64,000 nt of DNA from CAIWHR01 sp963717695 (lineage in GTDB: Bacteria > Pseudomonadota > Gammaproteobacteria > Burkholderiales > Casimicrobiaceae): the NCBI GenBank assembly GCA_963717695.1, contig CAVQWR010000003.1, positions 124,001 to 188,000 of the forward strand, given 5' to 3'. Of the stretch, positions 31,649 through 41,283 are shown piece by piece. A model generated the notes under the pieces. That model was not told the origin of the DNA. It was given only the letters and a program-made list of their open reading frames with translations, and ran no database searches. Both the position numbers and the translations under genes were made by a program. Positions within the stretch are counted from its first letter, which is position 1; every line of letters begins with the position of its first letter.

Positions 31649-31959
31649 GGAGTCTCCGAGATCGAGGAACCGATTTACTTTTCGCGGAGCAGCCGCTGAG
31701 TGATCCGCTTGGAAAAGAACCGTGGAGTGTACGCCGTTTTCCCGGCGCGTCGCCCGCATATTGCGTCGATTCTTGATCGCGGCCTCGTGGCAGCGCACGC
31801 GGCCGTGAGGCATAATTGGCACCGCCCTGGATAAATGCGCATCCTCGGATTCCTTTCGTCCGGTGGCAGCGTTGCACCCGCCTCGAAATGGTGCAAGAGT
31901 CACGGTCAGCGCGGCGAAGCCGCGCGTGTGCTGACCACCCCGCCGGGAGATGCGCCCTC
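31649..31959. other. Divergent promoter region, sulfatase / acyl-CoA dehydrogenase
   Basis: About 310 bases between two divergent genes. It must hold both promoters. I see no clear operator palindrome and no small gene I would support. Confidence 0.45.
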
Positions 31960-33120
31960 ATGTCGAATCCCCCCGAATCCCACCACGACATCCGTGACGC
32001 GATCCGCGATCTCTGCGCGGAATTTCCCGCCGAGTATTTCCGGCGCATCGACGAGGCGCGCGGCTATCCCGAGGAATTCGTCGACGCGCTGACCAAGGCG
32101 GGCTGGCTGGCCGCGCTGATCCCGCAGGAGTACGGAGGCTCCGGACTTGGCCTCACCGAGGCGTCGATCATCATGGAGGAGATCAACCGCTGCGGCGGCA
32201 ATTCCGGCGCGTGCCATGGTCAGATGTACAACATGGGCACGCTGCTGCGCCACGGCTCGGCCGCGCAGAAGCAGGAGTACCTGCCGAAGATCGCGAGCGG
32301 GGAACTGCGGCTGCAATCGATGGGCGTCACCGAGCCGACGACCGGCACCGACACGACAAAGATCCGCACGACGGCCGTGCGCAAGGGCGATCGCTACGTC
32401 GTCAACGGCCAGAAAGTCTGGATCTCGCGCATCCAGCACTCCGATCTCATGATCCTGCTCGCGCGGACCACGCCGCTCGATGAAGTGAAGAAGCGCTCCG
32501 AAGGCATGTCGATCTTCGTGGTCGACCTGCGCGACGCGATCGGCCACGGCATGACGGTGAAGCCGATCGCCAACATGGTCAACCACGAGACCAACGAGCT
32601 CTTCTTCGACGACCTCGAGATTCCCGCGGAGAACCTCATCGGCGCCGAGGGCAAGGGCTTCAAGTACATCCTCGACGGGCTCAACGCCGAGCGCACGCTG
32701 ATCGCGGCCGAATGCATCGGCGACGGCTACTGGTTCCTCGACAAGGTCACCGCCTACGCGAAGGAGCGCGTGGTGTTCGGACGCCCGATCGGCCAGAACC
32801 AGGGCGTGCAGTTCCCGATCGCGCGCGCCTATGTCAATGTTGAGGCGGCGAACCTGATGCGCTACAAGGCCTGCGCGCTGTTCGACGCGCACAAGCCGTG
32901 CGGCGCGGAAGCCAACATGGCGAAGCTCCTCGCCGCAGACGCTTCGTGGGAGGCGGCGAACGCCTGCCTGCAGTTCCACGGCGGCTTCGGCTTCGCCAAC
33001 GAGTACGACGTCGAACGCAAGTTCCGCGAGACGCGCCTCTACCAGGTAGCGCCGATCTCGACGAATCTCATCCTCGCCTATGTCGCCGAGCACGTGCTCG
33101 GCCTGCCGCGCTCGTTCTGA
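31960..33120 (+). CDS. Acyl-CoA dehydrogenase
   Basis: A 386-residue FAD enzyme that introduces a 2,3 double bond into an acyl-CoA. Typical sites: EYGGSGLGLTEAS, the FAD/substrate region SMGVTEPTTGTDTT, VNGQKVWIS, and near the C-terminus QFHGGFGFANEYDVERKFRETRLYQV. The catalytic base of the short/medium-chain type (Glu in the C-terminal region) cannot be assigned by eye. ATG 31960 follows GGGAGA. It heads a unit with the MmgE/PrpD gene (56-base gap) and the methyltransferase, so it probably serves catabolism of a branched or small acid. Confidence 0.93.
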   Translation: MSNPPESHHDIRDAIRDLCAEFPAEYFRRIDEARGYPEEFVDALTKAGWLAALIPQEYGGSGLGLTEASIIMEEINRCGGNSGACHGQMYNMGTLLRHGSAAQKQEYLPKIASGELRLQSMGVTEPTTGTDTTKIRTTAVRKGDRYVVNGQKVWISRIQHSDLMILLARTTPLDEVKKRSEGMSIFVVDLRDAIGHGMTVKPIANMVNHETNELFFDDLEIPAENLIGAEGKGFKYILDGLNAERTLIAAECIGDGYWFLDKVTAYAKERVVFGRPIGQNQGVQFPIARAYVNVEAANLMRYKACALFDAHKPCGAEANMAKLLAADASWEAANACLQFHGGFGFANEYDVERKFRETRLYQVAPISTNLILAYVAEHVLGLPRSF

Positions 33121-33175
33121 CGACGCGAGCGCGCGCTGCCGAACCCATGTCTCCTGACTCCGGCCTGGCGCGGCG

Positions 33176-34597
33176 ATGACGACCCCGACGGCAGGACCGA
33201 CCGCCGTGCTCTCGCGCTTCGCCAGCGAGCTTTGTTTCGACGACATCCCGGCGCACGTGGTGCGCCGAGCCGAGGATTTGCTGCTCGACTGGCTGGGCTC
33301 GGCGCTCGCCGGCAAGGGGGCGCGCGCCGTCGAATCGATCGAGCACTTCGCGCGCGCGATGGGTCCGGTGGACGGGCCGTCCGAGGTGCTCATTTCTCGA
33401 CGTGGCACGTCGCCTTTGTTCGCGGCGATGGTCAATGCGGCGGCGTCGCACTTCGCCGAGCAGGACGACGTGCACAACGGGTCCGTGTTCCACCCCGGGG
33501 CGGTCGTGTTCCCGCCCGCGCTCGCCCTTGCGCAGGCCCACGGCACGCCAGGGCGTGAATTCATCACCGCTGCCGTCGCGGGCTACGAGGTCGGAATACG
33601 GGTCGGCGAATTCCTGGGCCGCTCGCATTACAAGGTGTTCCATACGACGGGGACGGCGGGCACCGTTGCAGCGGCCGCTGCCGCTGGCCGGGTGCTCGGG
33701 CTCTCGCCCGCGCAAATGCAGCACGCGTTCGGCTCCGCGGGCACGCAGGCGGCGGGACTGTGGGAATTCCTGCGCGATGCCGCCGATTCGAAGCAGCTGC
33801 ACACGGCGAAGGCCGCGGGCGACGGATTGATGGCCGCGTGCCTCGCGCAGGAGGGCTTCACCGGCGCGCAGCGCATTCTCGAAGGTGCGCAAGGCATGGC
33901 CGCCGGCATGTCGACCGACGCGGACCCGCGGCGCCTCACCGATCGCCTCGGCGAACGCTGGGCGCTCGCCGAGACCTCGTTCAAGTTCCACGCGTCGTGC
34001 CGGCACACGCATCCCGCGGCGGACGCGCTGCTCCAGCTCGTCGTCGCGCACGACCTCGCGCCCGAGGACATCGTGGGCGTCACGGCGCACGTGCACCAGG
34101 CGGCGATCGACGTGCTGGGGCCGGTCGTCGATCCGCGCACCGTGCACCAGGCGAAGTTCTCGATGGGCACGGTGCTGGGCGTCATCGCGACGTACCGCCG
34201 CGCAGGGCTTGCGGAATTCCAGCAGCACTTCCGCGATCCGCGCGTCGTCGCCTTCTCCGAACGCGTACATATGGTGCAGGACGCCGAGGTCGAGGCCGCC
34301 TACCCGCGGCAGTGGATCGGCAAGGTCGACGTCGAGACCGCCGACGGCCGCACGCTGACCGCGCGCGTCGAGGAGCCGAAGGGCGACCCCGGCAACACGC
34401 TTTCGCGCGAGGAGCTCGAAGCGAAGGCGCTGCGGCTCGCAGAATGGAGCGGTGCTGCTACGCCGGCCGAAATGCGCGAGGCGATCGCGCGCATATTCGC
34501 AATCTGCGACGCCGCGCGCGTCGGGCCGCTCATGACCGACGGCGTCGGTGGCCGGGCCGCGGAAACCCACCCTCCACGCGCAGTCTCGTCACGATGA
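33176..34597 (+). CDS. MmgE/PrpD family protein (2-methylcitrate dehydratase-like)
   Basis: A 473-residue protein of the MmgE/PrpD family, whose best-known members dehydrate 2-methylcitrate; related ones act on itaconate and other dicarboxylates. Signs are DWLGSALAGKGARAVE, the conserved FAEQDDVHNGSVFHPG, HTTGTAGTVAAAAAAG, and FKFHASCRHTHPAADALL. No prpB or prpC is nearby, so a methylcitrate cycle is not indicated. The stop overlaps the next start (ATGA at 34594-34597). With the upstream acyl-CoA dehydrogenase this suggests a degradative unit of unknown substrate. Confidence 0.9.
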   Translation: MTTPTAGPTAVLSRFASELCFDDIPAHVVRRAEDLLLDWLGSALAGKGARAVESIEHFARAMGPVDGPSEVLISRRGTSPLFAAMVNAAASHFAEQDDVHNGSVFHPGAVVFPPALALAQAHGTPGREFITAAVAGYEVGIRVGEFLGRSHYKVFHTTGTAGTVAAAAAAGRVLGLSPAQMQHAFGSAGTQAAGLWEFLRDAADSKQLHTAKAAGDGLMAACLAQEGFTGAQRILEGAQGMAAGMSTDADPRRLTDRLGERWALAETSFKFHASCRHTHPAADALLQLVVAHDLAPEDIVGVTAHVHQAAIDVLGPVVDPRTVHQAKFSMGTVLGVIATYRRAGLAEFQQHFRDPRVVAFSERVHMVQDAEVEAAYPRQWIGKVDVETADGRTLTARVEEPKGDPGNTLSREELEAKALRLAEWSGAATPAEMREAIARIFAICDAARVGPLMTDGVGGRAAETHPPRAVSSR

Positions 34598-35238
34598 CCG
34601 ACACCATTCCGAATTCCGCACACGACATCGATGGCTTCGACGCCCGCGCAGCGACGTGGGACGACGATCCCACCAAGGTCGCGCGAGCGCGAGCGATCGC
34701 CGATGCGATCGCTCGCGAAGTCCCGCTCGCACCCACCATGGACGCGCTCGAATACGGCGCCGGCACGGGCCTCGTCGGCTTCATGCTGCGGCCGCTGCTC
34801 GCAGACGTGACGCTCGCCGACCTGTCGGAAGGCATGCTGGCCGTTGCGGCGGCGAAGATCAGGGCGGCGGGCGACGCGCACATGCACGCGGTGCGGCTCG
34901 ACCTCCTCGACGAGCCGCTGCACGACCTGCGCTACGACGTCATCTTCTCGGCGATGACGCTGCACCACATTCCCGACACCGCGGCAATCCTGAAGCGCTT
35001 CCACGACGTGCTGCGCGCGAAGGGATACCTCTGCATCGCCGACCTCGATCGCGAGGACGGGGCCTTTCACGGCGCCGGATTCGACGGCCATCTCGGATTC
35101 GACCGCGCCGATCTCGGCGCACTTGCCAAACGCGCAGGCTTCGCGTCGGTGCGCTTCGTCACCGCCTACGAGATGACCAAGGACGTCGCCGGCACGCCGC
35201 GCACATTCCCGATCTTCCTGATGGTGGCGTGCAAGTAG
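34594..35238 (+). CDS. Class I SAM-dependent methyltransferase
   Basis: A 214-residue methyltransferase with motif I EYGAGTGLVGF, acidic motif II LADLSEGML, and motif IV-like SAMTLHHIPDTAAIL, typical of the UbiE/type-11 fold. Substrate cannot be read from sequence. It is translationally coupled to the MmgE/PrpD gene by the ATGA overlap and is the last gene of the plus-strand unit, converging with a minus-strand membrane protein. Confidence 0.9.
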   Translation: MTDTIPNSAHDIDGFDARAATWDDDPTKVARARAIADAIAREVPLAPTMDALEYGAGTGLVGFMLRPLLADVTLADLSEGMLAVAAAKIRAAGDAHMHAVRLDLLDEPLHDLRYDVIFSAMTLHHIPDTAAILKRFHDVLRAKGYLCIADLDREDGAFHGAGFDGHLGFDRADLGALAKRAGFASVRFVTAYEMTKDVAGTPRTFPIFLMVACK

Positions 35239-35248
35239 CAGGAAGCCT

Positions 35249-35728
35249 CTAACGCACGGGCGGCGGTGCGTCGCCGCGCGGTGGAAACAGCACCCGCTTC
35301 CACAGGAACGCGGCGAATGCGCCGCACAGGATTGCGCCGAGTCCGAACACGATTCGACCGACCCACTCGTTACCGCCACCGCTCGCCGTCACGCCACCGC
35401 CGGAGACGCTCGAGCCGAACGTCCGCGCGCCCGGCCAGAAGGCGACCCATGCGCCAACTGCCGTCAGCATCGTGACCAGCGCGGCACCGATCGCATCCTT
35501 CGCGCGCGATGCCCGCGGCGGCATGGCGACGGCGACGCCGCCCAGTACGAACACCATTCCCGCCGCGGCGCCTACCCAGCGCGGAACTCCGGGAGAAAGT
35601 CTGAGCGGCAACCAGCCCGCCGCCCCCGCGACGATGGCAGCGCCCGCGGCGATCACGACCAGCGCGAGCCACCACGGCCCGGCACTTCTACCCGAGCTGG
35701 CGCCCTTCGCGTCGGCGCTCCCGCTCAT
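35249..35728 (-). CDS. Small membrane protein, unknown function
   Basis: A 159-residue protein with four hydrophobic helices (ALVVIAAGAAIVAGAAG, GAAAGMVFVLGGVAVA, ALVTMLTAVGAWVAFW, IVFGLGAILCGAFAAFLW) and polar ends. I recognise no family. Its ATG at 35728 overlaps the stop of the AMP-binding gene (ATGA), so it is made from the same mRNA, and an accessory membrane role for that unit is possible but unproven. Confidence 0.7.
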   Translation of the reverse strand: MSGSADAKGASSGRSAGPWWLALVVIAAGAAIVAGAAGWLPLRLSPGVPRWVGAAAGMVFVLGGVAVAMPPRASRAKDAIGAALVTMLTAVGAWVAFWPGARTFGSSVSGGGVTASGGGNEWVGRIVFGLGAILCGAFAAFLWKRVLFPPRGDAPPPVR

Positions 35729-37311
35729 ATCTTGGTGTCGCGCCCTTCCCAGAATGGCGCGCGCATTTCGCGCTTCAGCGTCTTGCCCGCGGCATTGCGC
35801 GGAAAGTCATCCATCACGATCACGCGGTCGAGCCGCTGATACTTCGCCGCGACCCGCGCATTGATCCAGTCCTTCAGCTCCTCGGCGCCTGCCGTGCCGG
35901 ATTCGCGCAGCACGATCGCCGCGACGGGCGTCTCGCCCCATTTTTCGTGCGGCACGCCGAACACCGCGACCTCGCGGACGTCGGGATGATGCGCCGCGAT
36001 CTCCTCGATGTCCTTCGGATAGACCTTCACTCCGCCGCTGTCGATCATGTCCTTCTTGCGATCGACGAGGTAGAGGAATCCGTCCTCGTCGACATAGCCG
36101 AGATCGCCCGAGAACAGCCAGCCGTCGCGCAGTGCCTGCGCCGTCTGCTCCGCGCGATTGAAATAGCCGGGCATCGTGATCGGGCCGCGACCGACGATTT
36201 CGCCGACTTCGCCCCGCGGCGCGTCCTTGCCGTCGTCGCCGACGATCCGCATTTCGTAGAACGGCGGCGGCACGCCGACGCTGCCCACCTTGCGCTCGGC
36301 ATCGTCGCGATCGAGGATCGTGACGAATCCTTCGGTGAGTCCGTAGAGCTCGTAGAAGCGGCGCGGCAGGAGCACGTTCAGCCGCTCCTTGTATTCCTTG
36401 TGCAGCGGCGCGCCGACCGACATGACCATCTGCAGCGATGAGAGCCGCGCCGCGTCGAAGCCCTTCGCGCCCAGGATCGAGATGATCTGCGAGGGGACAA
36501 GCATCGTGTGCGTGACCCGCTTCCGTTCGACGGTGTCGATGAACGCCTCGGCGTCGAACGCGCGGTGCAGTATGTAGGTCGCACCCAGCATGAACGCCGG
36601 GAACATCGTCAGCATCGCCCCGTTGAAGACGATCGCGCCCGAGTGCAGCACGACCGATTCCGGCGCCATCCGCCACGCATTGGCGAACAGCATCGCGTAC
36701 ATCGCGCGGATGAAATGCGTGTGCTGTATGCCCTTCGGCAGGCCGGTCGTCCCGGACGTGTACATCAGCGTCAGGAGGTCGCCCGACTCGACCCGCGCGG
36801 CAGGTGCGGCATCGCTCGCCGCGGCGAGCATCGCCCCGTAGCCGAAGTAGCCGGAACTGCCATCGTCGGCGTCGGCGTCGATCAGCACCCACGACGGTCC
36901 CGGCGGCAGCTGCGCGCGCACCTCGTCCAGCATCGGAATCTGGTCGCTGGCCGCGAGCACGACCCGCGGCGGTGCGTCCGCCAGGAGGGACGCGAGGCCG
37001 GTTGCCGTCAGCAGCGGCGACAGCGGAACGATGGCCGCACCGAGCTTCGCGCATGCCCAATACGTCGCGAGGAGCTCCAGCGAGTTCGTGAGCACGGTCG
37101 CGACCCGCTCGCCGCGCGTGACGCCGAGCGCGGCGAGACCGTTCGCCAGGCGGTTCACGTAGGCGTCGAGCTCTTTCCACGTGAGACGCAGCTCGCGCTC
37201 ATGCGGCGAACGCGGCGCGACGACGACGGCGGCGTGATGTCCCCGGTAGCGGGCGTTACGCGCCAGCAACGGCCCCAGAACGAGGCTGTTCGTGGCGATC
37301 GGCGTGTCCAT
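35725..37311 (-). CDS. AMP-binding acyl-CoA synthetase / ligase
   Basis: A 528-residue member of the ANL superfamily, which activates acids as acyl-AMP and then acyl-CoA. The P-loop LMYTSGTTGLPKG, FYELYGLTEG, and the hinge/C-terminal site DRKKDMIDSGGVKVYP are intact, with the terminal lysine in NAAGKTLKRE. Start ATG 37311 follows GGGAGG. It faces the acyl-CoA dehydrogenase / MmgE-PrpD unit and may supply its substrate. The acid it activates is not known. Confidence 0.92.
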   Translation of the reverse strand: MDTPIATNSLVLGPLLARNARYRGHHAAVVVAPRSPHERELRLTWKELDAYVNRLANGLAALGVTRGERVATVLTNSLELLATYWACAKLGAAIVPLSPLLTATGLASLLADAPPRVVLAASDQIPMLDEVRAQLPPGPSWVLIDADADDGSSGYFGYGAMLAAASDAAPAARVESGDLLTLMYTSGTTGLPKGIQHTHFIRAMYAMLFANAWRMAPESVVLHSGAIVFNGAMLTMFPAFMLGATYILHRAFDAEAFIDTVERKRVTHTMLVPSQIISILGAKGFDAARLSSLQMVMSVGAPLHKEYKERLNVLLPRRFYELYGLTEGFVTILDRDDAERKVGSVGVPPPFYEMRIVGDDGKDAPRGEVGEIVGRGPITMPGYFNRAEQTAQALRDGWLFSGDLGYVDEDGFLYLVDRKKDMIDSGGVKVYPKDIEEIAAHHPDVREVAVFGVPHEKWGETPVAAIVLRESGTAGAEELKDWINARVAAKYQRLDRVIVMDDFPRNAAGKTLKREMRAPFWEGRDTKI

Positions 37312-37492
37312 GAGGCCCCTCCCCCCGGGCGGCAGATGACAACCGCGGGCAGCCGCGGGAACGCCGGGCATCGCTGCGCGCCGGTCGCTTCGGTCCCGCG
37401 GTCCGATTCTAAGGGAATCGCCGCGCGCTGCGAAAGCACGCGGCCTTGATGCGTCGGATTGCGGCAGCGGGGAGCGCCGCCGGGCGCGCGCG

Positions 37493-37612
37493 TCAGTGCT
37501 TGATGAACGGCACGGCGTCGCCGCCCTGCTTCTTCTGCTGCTTGATCTGCTTCTTTTCCTTCGCGGTGTGCTGCGCCTTCTTCTTGCTTTCCTTCGGGGG
37601 GTTGTGGGACAT
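37493..37612 (-). CDS. Lysine-rich 39-residue protein
   Basis: A short gene with a good ribosome binding site (AGGAGA seven to eight bases before ATG 37612). The product, beginning MSHNPPKESKKKAQHTAKEK and ending AVPFIKH, is one third lysine, with no hydrophobic segment. It lies between two acyl-CoA synthetase genes on the same strand. I recognise no named family; a nucleic-acid or ribosome-binding role is only a guess. Confidence 0.6.
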   Translation of the reverse strand: MSHNPPKESKKKAQHTAKEKKQIKQQKKQGGDAVPFIKH

Positions 37613-37724
37613 GGTCGCGTCTCCTGATGGAATGCGGGGAACAGCCATGCCGACTATACGCGGATCACGGCGCCCAGGGTCGACTGTTCCCGTGGCCCTC
37701 CGCAGCGCCGGCTGCCGTCCGACC

Positions 37725-39413
37725 TCAGACCTTCGCCGGCTCGCGGAGTTCGCGCCGCAGCACCTTGCCGATCGGCGACTTCGGCAGCGACTCGCGGAAC
37801 TCGACGTGACGCGGCACCTTGTACGCGGTGAGCTGCGCCTTGCAGTGCGCGACGACGGCGTCCACGGTGAGCGCCGGGTCCTTGCGCACGATCACGACCT
37901 TCACCGCCTCTCCGGTCTTCGCGTCCGGGATGCCGACCGCGCCGGATTCCAGCACGCCCGGCAGCATCGCGACCACGCCTTCGACCTCGTTCGGGAAGAC
38001 CTTGAACCCGGAGACCAGGATCACGTCCTTCTTGCGGTCGGTGATCGTGATGTAGCCCTTGTCGTCGAGATGGCCGACGTCGCCCGTCCTGAGCCAGCCG
38101 TCCCGCAGCACCTTGGCCGTCTCGGCCGGCATGTTCCAGTAGCCAAGCATCACCTGCGGTCCCTGCAGGCAGATCTCGCCCGTGTGCCGCTCGATCTCGC
38201 CCGTGCCCGTCCACACCGGCAGCACGTTGAAGTCGTCGTCGCGGATCGTGACGTCGGTCGATGGGAACGGCAACCCGATCGTGCCGTTCCACGGTTGCCC
38301 GAGCGGATTGGCGGTGACGCCCGGCGAAGACTCGGTGAGGCCGTACGCTTCGGTGATGTAGCCGCCCGTGACGTCCTTCCAGCGCTGCGCGACCGCCTTC
38401 TGCACGGAGGCGCCGCCCCCCACCACCACCTTCACCGACGAAAAGTCGAGGTCGGAGAAGCCGGGCGCGTTGAGAAGCCCGTTGAACAGCGTGTTGACGC
38501 CGGTCATCACGCTCCATTTCCACTTGCGAAGCTCCTTGACGAAGCCCGGGAGGTCGCGCGGATTGGTGATCAGCACGACCAGGCTGCCCCACTTCATGAA
38601 CGACAGAGTCGAGGTGAGGCAGAAGATGTGATACATCGGCAGCGGCGCGATGACGATCTCGCCGCCCTCGACGAACTTCCCGGAAATCCAGATGCCGGTC
38701 TGCTCGAGGTTGGCGAGCATGTTCCGGTGCGTGAGCATCGCGCCCTTCGCAACGCCGGTGGTGCCGCCCGTGTACTGCAGGAATGCCACGTCCTCATGCG
38801 CGATCGGCGGAACGGTGAACGGCGCCGCCGCGCCGCGGGCCAGCGCGTCGCGGAACGAAGTGGTGCCGTCGATGCGCCAGTCCGGCACCATCTTCTTCAC
38901 GTGCCTGATGACGAAATTGACGATCCAGCGCCTGGGCGCGGGAAGGAGATCGCCGATCTCCGTGGTGATTACGTGCCGGACCGGCGTCGTCTCGAGGACC
39001 TTCTGCAGCGTGCCGGCGAAATTCTCGAGGATGACGATCGCCTTCGCACCGGAGTCCTTCAGCTGGTGCTCGAGCTCGCGCGGCGTGTACATCGGGTTGA
39101 CATTGACCACCGTCATGCCGGCGCGCAGCACGCCGAACAGCGCGACCGGGTACTGCAGCAGGTTCGGCGACATGATCGCGACGCGCTCGCCCTTTGCCAT
39201 GCCGGGCAACCCCTGCAAGTAGGCCGCGAAGTCGCGCGACTTCTGCGCGAGCTCCGTGTAGCTCATCGAATATCCGAGATTGTGATACGCGGGCTTGTCC
39301 CCGAACTTGGCGGCAAGCATCTCCAGCACGTCCGGCACCGAATTGAACTGATCGGGGTCGATCTCCGCGGGCATGCCGGCCGGGTAACTCCTCAGCCAGA
39401 TTCTTTCGGCCAT
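37725..39413 (-). CDS. fadD: Long-chain fatty acid-CoA ligase
   Basis: A 562-residue ANL enzyme that makes acyl-CoA from long-chain fatty acids at the inner membrane, the first step of beta-oxidation. Motifs: LQYTGGTTGVAKGAM (P-loop), GYITEAYGLTESSPGV, and TGDVGHLDDKGYITITDRKKD, with the catalytic lysine in SPIGKVLRRELR. N-terminal NPMYTPRELEHQL is characteristic of bacterial FadD. GAGGAG lies three bases before ATG 39416 and six before ATG 39413; I prefer the second. A second ANL gene lies 400 bases downstream. Confidence 0.93.
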   Translation of the reverse strand: MAERIWLRSYPAGMPAEIDPDQFNSVPDVLEMLAAKFGDKPAYHNLGYSMSYTELAQKSRDFAAYLQGLPGMAKGERVAIMSPNLLQYPVALFGVLRAGMTVVNVNPMYTPRELEHQLKDSGAKAIVILENFAGTLQKVLETTPVRHVITTEIGDLLPAPRRWIVNFVIRHVKKMVPDWRIDGTTSFRDALARGAAAPFTVPPIAHEDVAFLQYTGGTTGVAKGAMLTHRNMLANLEQTGIWISGKFVEGGEIVIAPLPMYHIFCLTSTLSFMKWGSLVVLITNPRDLPGFVKELRKWKWSVMTGVNTLFNGLLNAPGFSDLDFSSVKVVVGGGASVQKAVAQRWKDVTGGYITEAYGLTESSPGVTANPLGQPWNGTIGLPFPSTDVTIRDDDFNVLPVWTGTGEIERHTGEICLQGPQVMLGYWNMPAETAKVLRDGWLRTGDVGHLDDKGYITITDRKKDVILVSGFKVFPNEVEGVVAMLPGVLESGAVGIPDAKTGEAVKVVIVRKDPALTVDAVVAHCKAQLTAYKVPRHVEFRESLPKSPIGKVLRRELREPAKV

Positions 39414-39655
39414 CATGATCTCCTCGCGGGCGTCGCAGCCACATGGGCCGCGTCCCACCCTTTGCCGCCGCGTCGCCAACCGACGCCGGCAGTGGATTCG
39501 GCCGCGGCGCGGATGATCCGCGGTCTCGTCCCGACAGGTCCAGTCTAGGCGCTTCGCGTGCGGCGGATGTTGACGCAGGGACAAGGACGCGCGATCGCGG
39601 CCGCCAATCCGGTGCGCGATCGATGCGCGGTGCGGCGGCCCGCCGCAGCGGTCGC

Positions 39656-41123
39656 CTATTTCGCCGGAGGCGCCGCCTTCGACGGCACGTCGGCCGGTGG
39701 CAGGATGCGCGCGCCCACGTCCTTCAGGAGTCGCTGGAATTCGGGCGACGCCATGATGATCGTTCCCGCGGCGGCGCGCAGCCGGTCGACGGCTTCGGCA
39801 GGCAGCACGAAGGAAGTCGGCTGCTGGTTCAGGTAATCGAGCTCGGCCTTGTCGGCGAGCATCGGGAACGACACGTCGATCGCGTAGACCTCGGCGTGCG
39901 GCACGCGCGTGAGGTCGTCGAGCACCTTGTCGTTTGCATTCTTCACGGCGGGCCGCTCGCGGATCCTGCGCATCGTCTCCCAGCGGACCTGCGTGTCCTT
40001 CAGGAGCTCGATCGCCTCGAACGAATAGTGGTCGATCGGGACGCCGGTCGCCTTGAGCAGGATGTCGACCGTGCCGGGCGGCGCCTCCGATTCGTCCCAG
40101 TCGGTCGGCGGCGTCGACAGCGAGTTGACGACGAACACAATGATCCGCCGCGCGTCATCGAGGCGAGTCGGGAGACCGGCGTCGTGCAGCGCCTCCAGCA
40201 CCTCGAGCGCGTCGAGCACGCCGCGCATGCCGACGTTGTCGGAGACTCCGCCGTCGACCAGATGAAGGTACGGTCGGTGCGCGCTGTCGCCGAAGGCTTG
40301 TATCCCTCTCAGCTCCCGCAACGCCCGCGCCGCCGGGCGCGGCGGATTCGGTGAATCGAGGAAGACTTTGGTCCAGGCAGGGAACTTCGCGTCGCAGGTG
40401 CCGCCGTAGTTGTTGATCGTGACGGGCGACAGCACCACCGGGACCGCGGACGAGGCGGCCGCTGCGCGCGACAGCGGCACATCGTTGAGATTCGAGCACA
40501 GCACGTCGAAGATGGTCTGGTTGAACACGAACCGGGAGCCCGTCGAGATGTCGGTCGCGGAGGCGAGGATGAGCGGGCCATTGCCGCGCGCGAGGTCGCC
40601 GTAGGTCGCGTTGTGGAACAGGATCTCGTCGTAGAGCTGCGCGGCGAGTTCCGAGCGTCCCCACGCCGTCGACGTCAGGTTGCCCCAGTTCGCGGGATTG
40701 AGCGTGCGGGCGACGATCTCGCCCTGGACGTTCCGCTTCAGGAAGCTCTCTTCGTACATGTCGAAGAGCTTGTCGCCGTAGAGGCCGTACGCAAGCGCGG
40801 TGAAACTGCCGCCGGAGACGCCGGTGATCACGTCGACCGCATCGAGCAGGCGAACCTTGTTGCCCTTGGGACCCACGACTTCGGTGCGGCGCAGGAACTC
40901 GAGCACGCCGTAGGAAAACGCCGCAGCGCGGGTGCCGCCGCCGGAAAACGCGAGGATGACGAGGTTCTCCTTGTCGGGGCTGCGGCGAAGCTTCGACTCG
41001 ATGCGGTAGCCTTCGCCGGCGCCGGCGCGCTTCGAGCGGCGGATTGACGGGTCGGGTCGCGCAGCCGCCGAGGAGGATTGCGGCAAAGAGGACCAACAGG
41101 GAGGACAAGCGCGAGGGAGCCAT
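39656..41123 (-). CDS. Patatin-like phospholipase lipoprotein, frameshifted here
   Basis: About 488 residues. The N-terminus, in one frame, is a lipoprotein leader (SSLLVLFAAILLGGC, lipobox LGGC) and the rest, in another, is a patatin domain: glycine-rich oxyanion loop FSGGGTRAAAF, nucleophile GVSGGSF and the dyad aspartate VDGGVSDN. One extra C near 41040, in CCGCCGCTCG, joins them (1468 = 3n+1). It is probably an outer- or inner-membrane anchored lipid hydrolase facing the periplasm. The start is ATG 41123, seven codons inside a longer frame. Confidence 0.88.
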
Positions 41124-41283
41124 GGCATCACCGGTGCGATTCATTGCAGACCGCCATGATACCGTTTTCAGCGCACGCGCCGTATTCGTGCGGGGCTGTC
41201 CGGCAGCAGGGGCGGCGCGTGCCGCGGCGCGACGCCGGAGGCCGCTTCGATCCGCCGTCGATCAACGCAAATGCTTCTCAGTT

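Noticed and set aside
30014..31903. Start of the first sulfatase at 31903
   Set aside because: The added N-terminal part lacks a leader or conserved residues and covers the promoter region; ATG 31648 gives an immediate signal peptide.
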